From Tsuneonella flava (GTDB lineage: Bacteria; Pseudomonadota; Alphaproteobacteria; Sphingomonadales; Sphingomonadaceae), in the NCBI RefSeq assembly GCF_002870965.1, contig NZ_PHSO01000005.1:434001-498000 (forward strand): a DNA stretch of 64,000 bases. The letters run 5' to 3'. This document shows, in pieces, positions 59,212 through 64,000 of the stretch; within the stretch, counting starts at the first letter, position 1; each line of letters begins with the position of its first letter. The notes below the pieces were generated by a model, which had not been told where the DNA came from, made no database searches, and worked only from the letters and a program-made list of their open reading frames with translations. The position numbers were made by a program, and so were the translations under genes.

Positions 59212-60783
59212 TTACTGGCAGGAACCGGCAGGCGGCGTGTGCGGCAGAGCGCGTCCTGCTGCCGTGCCGGTCAGCTTGCCATCGGCCACTGCCAGAGCGC
59301 CGTTGACTACGACATCGCGCACCCCGGCAGCCGTCTGTTCGGGGGCTTCATAGGTTGCGCGTGACGCAAATGTCTGTGGATCGAACACCACGACATCGGC
59401 AAACGCACCCGCACGCAAATGGCCCCGGTCGGCCAGCCCGAACCAGTCCGCCACCGTGGCTGAGCTGCGGTCGATAAATTCGCGCGTGGTCAGAACTTTG
59501 CGCTCTTTCACATAGACCGCATATTTGCGGGCAAAGCTGCCATAGACGCGCGGGTGTGCGGTCGAAGCATCGCTGTCGGTCATCACCCACGGCTGCCGCA
59601 TGAACGCTTCGATATCGCTTTCCGCCATGTTGAAGCTGATCGTAGCGGCATCGGACTGACGGATAGCAGCGATAGCGGCGGAAACGGGATCGGTATTCAT
59701 CGCCTTCGCTACGGCATCCAGTCGTTGCCCGCGCCATTTCCCCTGCACGATCAGCAGGCTTCCCGGCCCGCCGCGTCGGCGCATGTTTTCCTTGATATCG
59801 GCCCGCAGACGATCCTGCTGTGCCGGATCGTCGAACCGGGCGAGCATCGCCGTACGCCCGCCATCCTGCGCCCATAGCGGCACCAGCGACGATACCAGAC
59901 TCGTGCCGCTGGCATTCCACGGATATTGGCTGGCGGTGATCGACAGCCCTTCGGCACGGGCCTTGTCGATCCTGTCGATGATTGCAGGAGCCATGCCCTG
60001 CACATCGACGCCCAGCGCCTTGATATGCGAAATGTGCACCGGGATATGCCCGTCGCGCGCGATAGCAATCGCTTCGTCGACTGCAGCGGCAAGGCCGATG
60101 TTGTAGTTCGCTTCATCGCGCAAATGGCTGTCGTATTTTCCGCCCAATTGCCCGGCGACACGCGACAGAGCGATCACTTCGTCGGTCTTGGAGAAACTTT
60201 GCGGAGCGTAAAACAGCCCGGTCGAAAGGCCCAGCGCCCCTTCGCACATGGCCTGTTTAACCAGTGCCTTTTCCTGCGCCAGTTCGGCGTCGGTCGGGGC
60301 GCGGCGGTCCATGCCGATGACTTTTGCGCGGATCGTGCCGAAGCCGGTGAAGCTGCCGTAATTGATGCCGACCGGTTTGGTCTTTGCGCTGGCCAGCAGA
60401 TTGCCGATATCGATCCGCCCGCCGCCATCGTTGCCGACGAATGCAGTGGTGACGCCTTGCATCAGGAACGGTTCGACCAGACGGCGGCTGGCATCGTCTG
60501 CCGTGATCCAGCCTTCCATATGGGTATGCGGGTCGATGAAGCCGGGGGCCACGATCATGCCGCTGGCATTGATCGTCCGCGCGGCCGCAATGTGGAGCTG
60601 CGGGCCGACCGCGACGATCCGGTCGCCCTTGATCGCCACGTCTCCGGTGAACGGCTCCGCACCGCCGGGATAGACAGTGCCGCCCTGAATCAGCAGATCG
60701 GCCTCAGCCGGAACAACGCCGGGGGTCGCACAGGACGCCAGCAACAGTGACGCCAAAGCCGCGATACCCAAACGTGTCTTCAT
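59212..60783 (-). CDS. Lipoprotein N-acyl-D-amino-acid deacylase (D-aminoacylase)
   Basis: 523 residues. Starts at ATG 60783 overlapping the dgcA stop (ATGA). The lipoprotein signal MKTRLGIAALASLLLASC places it on the periplasmic side. D-aminoacylase/amidohydrolase blocks: ADLLIQGGTVYPGGAEPFTGDVAIKGDRI, metal site GFIDPHTHMEG, GALGLSTGLFYAPQSFSKTDEVIAL, PVHISHIKALG, and WVMTDSDASTAHPRVYGSFARKYA with the catalytic Asp. Releases D-amino acids (D-Glu/D-Asp acylases belong here) from N-acyl or peptide conjugates. In this operon it would feed D-glutamate to DgcN; substrate is inferred. Confidence 0.9.
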   Translation of the reverse strand: MKTRLGIAALASLLLASCATPGVVPAEADLLIQGGTVYPGGAEPFTGDVAIKGDRIVAVGPQLHIAAARTINASGMIVAPGFIDPHTHMEGWITADDASRRLVEPFLMQGVTTAFVGNDGGGRIDIGNLLASAKTKPVGINYGSFTGFGTIRAKVIGMDRRAPTDAELAQEKALVKQAMCEGALGLSTGLFYAPQSFSKTDEVIALSRVAGQLGGKYDSHLRDEANYNIGLAAAVDEAIAIARDGHIPVHISHIKALGVDVQGMAPAIIDRIDKARAEGLSITASQYPWNASGTSLVSSLVPLWAQDGGRTAMLARFDDPAQQDRLRADIKENMRRRGGPGSLLIVQGKWRGQRLDAVAKAMNTDPVSAAIAAIRQSDAATISFNMAESDIEAFMRQPWVMTDSDASTAHPRVYGSFARKYAVYVKERKVLTTREFIDRSSATVADWFGLADRGHLRAGAFADVVVFDPQTFASRATYEAPEQTAAGVRDVVVNGALAVADGKLTGTAAGRALPHTPPAGSCQ

Positions 60784-61763
60784 CCCCAGAACCCTTCCAT
60801 TGGTGGTTGCATGATACCGTGTTCGGTGCGTGTCCCGCCCGCGCGATCGTCGGCCAGCCATGTCGGCCCGTCAAGGTCGGCCCAGTCGGCCTGCCGTGCG
60901 ATGTGTAGGGCAGGTGCGATGCCGAGCGATGAGCAGACCATGCACCCGCTCATCAGTTTCAGCCCGTGTGCCCGCGCCGCCTGCGCCAGTTCGAGCGCGG
61001 TGGTCAGCCCGCCGGTTTTGTCCAGCTTGATATTCACCGCGCCATAGCGGGCCGCGACCGCGTCCAGCTCTGCCACAGTGTGTAGCGATTCATCGGCGCA
61101 GATCGGCACCGGGCTGTCGTATCCTGCCAGCCAGCTATCGCTTTCGGCGGGGCAGGGTTGCTCCAGAGTATCGACTTTGCATTCGACCAGCACCGGCATT
61201 GTCGCGCGCACCAGCGCTTCGTCCCAGCTTTCATTGGGATCGACGATCAATGCCGCATTGGGCGCAGCCCGCCGGACAGCGCGGATCGCTGTCGCCGGAT
61301 CGCTGGCATCCACTTTCACTTTGATCAGCGGCACTTCGGCAATCGCTGCGGCGGCGCGGGCCATTGCATCGGGTGTATCGATCACCACGGTCAGCGCGGT
61401 GGCGACAGGGCCGGGTTCGGGCGCGCCGATCAGAGCGGCGACCGTTTTTCCTGCCAGCTTTGCTTCCAGATCCCACAGCGCGCAATCGACGGCATTGCGG
61501 GCGGCACCGGGGCGCATGAGGCCGATGACCTCGTGCCGACCGGCACCTGCTTCCAAAGCGGCGCGGACTTCGGCGATTTCCGCCAGCGCGCTATCGATGC
61601 TTTCGCCATAGCGCGGGTAAGGCACCCCTTCACCCCGCCCGGTCGCAGCGCCATCGGAAATCTCCACTGTCACGACATCGGCAGCGGTTTTCACTCCGCG
61701 TGCGATCCGAAACGGGGTGTGGAGTGCGAAACGGTCGTGGCGGGCGCTTAGCTGGCGGGGCAT
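60780..61763 (-). CDS. dgcA: Dipeptide-epimerase-family N-acetyl-D-glutamate racemase (DgcA)
   Basis: 327 residues, enolase superfamily. Acid-base Lys pair K148xK150 in LIKVKVD, metal ligands Asp175 (VDPNES), Glu201 (LEQPC) and Asp224 (ADES), and Lys246 in NIKLDKTGG opposite. The family includes L-Ala-D/L-Glu epimerases. Fused with the neighbouring DUF1611 gene in an operon, the described function is racemisation of N-acetyl-D-Glu to N-acetyl-L-Glu in D-glutamate breakdown (DgcN-DgcA pathway). Its start overlaps dgcN by 16 bp and its stop overlaps the D-aminoacylase start by 4 bp. An alternative role is murein Ala-Glu dipeptide epimerisation. Confidence 0.88.
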   Translation of the reverse strand: MPRQLSARHDRFALHTPFRIARGVKTAADVVTVEISDGAATGRGEGVPYPRYGESIDSALAEIAEVRAALEAGAGRHEVIGLMRPGAARNAVDCALWDLEAKLAGKTVAALIGAPEPGPVATALTVVIDTPDAMARAAAAIAEVPLIKVKVDASDPATAIRAVRRAAPNAALIVDPNESWDEALVRATMPVLVECKVDTLEQPCPAESDSWLAGYDSPVPICADESLHTVAELDAVAARYGAVNIKLDKTGGLTTALELAQAARAHGLKLMSGCMVCSSLGIAPALHIARQADWADLDGPTWLADDRAGGTRTEHGIMQPPMEGFWG

Positions 61764-62755
61764 AAGAGATTATCGATCACGTTATCGACACCGAACCGCA
61801 CCGGGTCGGTGCATGGCAGGCCTAGCTCCATACCGGTGCTCTCGCACAATTCGCGCGCGGCCTCTTCGGCAAGGCTCGATGTATTGAGGCATACCCCCGC
61901 GGCGCGCACACCGGGGCTGGTCAGGCCAGCCATCCGCAGGTTCAACGCCAGGCATTCGGCTAAACTGGGCAGTGTCCGTTCGGGCAGGCCACGCATCCCC
62001 TGCCGCGCCGGATCGTGGCACAGCACCAGCGCCTCTGCCTGCGCGCCGTGGATCAACCCGGTCGATACCCCGGCAAACGAGGGGTGAAACAAAGAGCCTT
62101 GCCCTTCGATCACGTCCCATCCGCCATCGTCGCGAGCCGGAGCAAGTTGCTCGATCGCACCGGAAATGAAATCGGCCACGACGGCATCCAGCGGCACACC
62201 GGACCCGGCGATCAGGATGCCGGTTTGCCCGGTGGCGCGAAAATCGGCGGTTTCGCCGCGCGCCTTCAGGCCCTGGGCCAGAGCAATGGTGGTGTACATT
62301 TTGCCGACAGAACAGTCGGTGCCCACTGTCAGCACCCGTCGCCCGGCGCGCGGCCGCCCTGTGCCGACCTTCAGATCGGCAGGCGGATTGCGAACGTCGA
62401 TCAGGTCGAGCCCTTTCGCGGCAGCAAGTCCGGCCAGTCGCGGCACATCGCGCAGCCGCTGATGCAGGCCGGATACGACATGCATTCCGTTGTCGAGCGC
62501 TTCTGCAGCGTCGTCGATCAGAGCGGGGTCCATCGTCCCGCCCGAATTGGCGATACCAAGCACGAGCGTTCGGGCACCGGCGGCGGCACCTTCGGCCAGA
62601 GTCATTCGCGGCAAGCCAAGCGTCAGCGGGCAATCGTCATAGCGAAATTCGCCGATGCAGTCCTGCCGCCGAAAATCGGCCAGTCCACGCGATGTCTTGA
62701 TACCAACGGGGTCGGTCGAATGACCCAGATATAGAAGGAAGGGACCGTTTATCAT
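61748..62755 (-). CDS. dgcN: DUF1611 D-glutamate N-acetyltransferase (DgcN)
   Basis: 335 residues from ATG 62755 (a GTG at 62764 is in frame). The C-terminal domain of DUF1611 has the P-loop GTDCSVGK (145-152) after the conserved VLTVGTD, then ATGQTGILIAGSGVPLDAVVADF and EGQGSLFHPSFAGVS. The N-terminal part holds the CRPLTLGLPRMTLAEGAAAGA-like CPLTLGLPRMTLAEG block. DgcN-type proteins use acetyl-CoA to acetylate D-Glu, committing it to conversion by DgcA. It overlaps dgcA by 16 bp and follows the LysR gene after 70 nt on the same strand. Confidence 0.86.
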   Translation of the reverse strand: MINGPFLLYLGHSTDPVGIKTSRGLADFRRQDCIGEFRYDDCPLTLGLPRMTLAEGAAAGARTLVLGIANSGGTMDPALIDDAAEALDNGMHVVSGLHQRLRDVPRLAGLAAAKGLDLIDVRNPPADLKVGTGRPRAGRRVLTVGTDCSVGKMYTTIALAQGLKARGETADFRATGQTGILIAGSGVPLDAVVADFISGAIEQLAPARDDGGWDVIEGQGSLFHPSFAGVSTGLIHGAQAEALVLCHDPARQGMRGLPERTLPSLAECLALNLRMAGLTSPGVRAAGVCLNTSSLAEEAARELCESTGMELGLPCTDPVRFGVDNVIDNLLCPAS

Positions 62756-62761
62756 GGTTCC

Positions 62762-62801
62762 CACTGAATACAGTGTCTGGCGTTAGTGCGCGCATTCAGT
62801 G
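62762..62801. promoter_or_regulatory. CACTG/CAGTG repeat cluster before dgcN
   Basis: CACTGAATACAGTG (62762-62775) is a 5-bp-arm palindrome, and TTCAGTG (62795-62801) is a further reverse-complement half-site of CACTGAA (62762-62768). The set lies in the 70-bp gap between the LysR gene and dgcN and could be a LysR or other regulator site. Confidence 0.4.
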
Positions 62802-62825
62802 CAGGAGGCATTCCATAACTTGCCG

Positions 62826-63719
62826 TTATATTACCGATACTGCCTCGACCCGGCGGGCCAGTGCTTTGACGAAATCGGTGGCGAGCGCGGTCGGCGGGCG
62901 ATTTTGCAGATAAATCGCGTGGATATCGAACGTCAGCCGAGGGGCGAGCGGGCGCATCGCCAGCCCCGGCGTGAGCGAAGCCATAGCTGTGAAGCTGTCC
63001 ACGACGGTCATCCCCACACCCTGCCGCACCAGAGCCGTGGCAATATGGAACGTGCGGGCCGATACCACTTCGTCCAGCTCGATCCCGCGCCGTTCGATCT
63101 CGCTGGTGAACAGCACCCCGATCGGCCCGCTGGTAGCAAGGCTGATGAGGGGTTTGCCTGCGAGGTCTTCCAGCGGGACGCGTGGCGGGGCATCGGGCAT
63201 TTCGGATTCGCGGTAGAGCACCATCAGTTCGCCAGAGCCAAGGTACTGGCTGGCGAGCGGTGCATCCTGCGGCACTTCGTATGCAATCGCGACATCGGTC
63301 TCGCGCTCATAGAGTTTGCGGAGCAAATCCTCGTGATGGATCGTCTGCAGGTCGAACTTAACGGTGGGATGAGTGCGGAGAAACTGCGCGACTGCGCCCG
63401 GCACCAGATCGAGTGTCAGCGATGGCAGCGCGGAAATTTTCAGGATGGCACCTGCCCCGCGCTTCAGGTTCCGGCTGGCCGCGCGCAAGGCATAGACCCG
63501 GTCCTGAATTTCCCGCACTTCGGCAAACAGCGTGTGGGCATCGTCGGTCGGAATCAGTCGCCCGCCAGTACGGTCGAACAACTGGAAGCCGAGCAGCGAT
63601 TCGGCGTGGCGCAGAACTTTCGAAACCGACGGCTGCGATACATTGAGCATGCGCGCCGCCGCGCTGACCGATCCGTTGACGTAAACTGCGTGGAATATTT
63701 CAATGTGCCGCAAATTCAT
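62826..63719 (-). CDS. dgcR: LysR-family regulator adjacent to dgcNA
   Basis: 297 residues. N-terminal HTH (MNLRHIEIFHAVYVNGSVSAAARMLNVSQPSVSKVLRHAESLLG), then a two-lobed periplasmic-binding-like effector domain (about 90-297, ILKISALPSLTLDLVPGAVAQFL and LVRQGVGMTVVDSF). In described DgcN-DgcA clusters a LysR activator accompanies the genes, so dgcR is a reasonable name, though the effector is inferred. Unusually it is transcribed in the same direction as dgcN, not divergently; a divergent partner is the partial gene at 63924. Confidence 0.88.
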   Translation of the reverse strand: MNLRHIEIFHAVYVNGSVSAAARMLNVSQPSVSKVLRHAESLLGFQLFDRTGGRLIPTDDAHTLFAEVREIQDRVYALRAASRNLKRGAGAILKISALPSLTLDLVPGAVAQFLRTHPTVKFDLQTIHHEDLLRKLYERETDVAIAYEVPQDAPLASQYLGSGELMVLYRESEMPDAPPRVPLEDLAGKPLISLATSGPIGVLFTSEIERRGIELDEVVSARTFHIATALVRQGVGMTVVDSFTAMASLTPGLAMRPLAPRLTFDIHAIYLQNRPPTALATDFVKALARRVEAVSVI

Positions 63720-63923
63720 CGATCAGCTCTCGTGTGCTCGAATCATGAGTAAAGTTCGTTGTAATATCGACATATTCTTGCGACCTTTCTCCTGACCGGG
63801 GTAGGGCAGAAAGCGAACCCAAAGCTGGGGAGTGTATGGGTCGGGGCGAGAGAATAGCCATTGGTTATGCACCCTGTCAGCAAGAATATCGCGTTTCTCC
63901 GCATATCGCGGTAGCTTTTCGCA
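63720..63923. other. Divergent region LysR gene / edge gene
   Basis: 204 bases. It contains TTGTAATATCGACATATT (63759-63776), a partial match (about 8 of 12) to the GntR-type palindrome, which I do not count as a site. Promoters for the LysR gene (leftward) and the partial gene at 63924 must lie here. Confidence 0.4.
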
Positions 63924-64000
63924 ATGAGTTACAGACGCTTCTTGTCGCCATTGCTGGCGATGCTCGCTCTTTCGGTGTCCGGTCATGCTGTCGCGGAGGA
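63924..64000 (+). CDS. Exported protein, N-terminus only (cut by window edge)
   Basis: The first 25 codons of a gene that runs off the right edge. ATG 63924 opens MSYRRFLSPLLAMLALSVSG followed by HAVAEE, a textbook Sec signal peptide with a likely cut after HA or VA. Divergent from the LysR gene, so it may be an exported enzyme in the same peptide/D-amino-acid system. No family can be assigned from the signal alone. Confidence 0.6.
   Translation, partial: MSYRRFLSPLLAMLALSVSGHAVAE

Noticed and set aside
63759-63776. Fourth GntR-type palindrome near the right edge
   Set aside because: Only about 8 of 12 positions match ATTGTCGACAAT, and the outer arms are not symmetric.
1-64000. CRISPR arrays, prophage modules, insertion sequences, rRNA genes
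   Set aside because: No regular direct repeats with spacers, no transposase or integrase motifs, and no rRNA-like sequence were seen.

Overview
The window is GC-rich chromosomal DNA from an alphaproteobacterium, most likely Sphingomonadales (Erythrobacteraceae/Sphingomonadaceae type). Pointers are a proline-rich TonB, two very large TonB-dependent receptors with sphingomonad-style plugs, the pheS-pheT-SDR-prfC order, EF-hand and CsgG-like envelope proteins, and a dispersed inverted repeat whose arms resemble cattgcgagcg...gcaatcca, a type common in these genomes. No phage, plasmid, CRISPR or intact insertion sequence was seen.

Layout. 1-24.7 kb is mostly core: tonB, hom, glpX, prs, hisN, rpmI-rplT behind a strong leader hairpin, an AraC regulator, an envelope CsgG/SH3-like protein, pheS-pheT-SDR, prfC, an EF-hand protein with a two-component system, a glyoxalase-fold protein, two large peptidases and a HAD/thioesterase pair. 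tRNA-Leu(GAG) lies at 24.8 kb. 24.9-31.0 kb is a compact exopolysaccharide export locus on the minus strand: initiating sugar transferase, a polymerase/ligase fused in frame to a Wza-type export lipoprotein, a Wzc-type co-polymerase kinase and an unknown exported protein. An AT-rich island precedes it. 31.5-36.3 kb is a tripartite EmrAB/NodT-type efflux operon with a divergent TetR gene and two operator-like palindromes between them. 36.4-39.5 kb pairs a putative barrel protein with a BCCT transporter. 39.6-45.3 kb holds a TonB receptor, an AmpG-like permease and a class C beta-lactamase-fold hydrolase.

46.5-64 kb is the most distinctive part, an accessory region aimed at peptides and D-amino acids: S10 carboxypeptidase, a class IV aminotransferase homologue lacking the PLP lysine, an amidohydrolase relic, a TonB receptor, a GntR/FCD regulator, a dicarboxylate/amino-acid symporter, a PBP4-type DD-peptidase, an amidohydrolase with an extra C-terminal domain, and an operon of a lipoprotein D-aminoacylase with DgcA (dipeptide-epimerase family) and DgcN (DUF1611) behind a LysR gene. 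I read it as: outer-membrane uptake, periplasmic trimming, symport, and D-glutamate disposal through N-acetyl-D-glutamate. Three near-identical palindromes (consensus ATTGTCGACAAT) in front of three transcription units suggest the GntR protein governs the left half. Two eroded genes (a DUF885 peptidase and an amidohydrolase) show that the region is still being remodelled.
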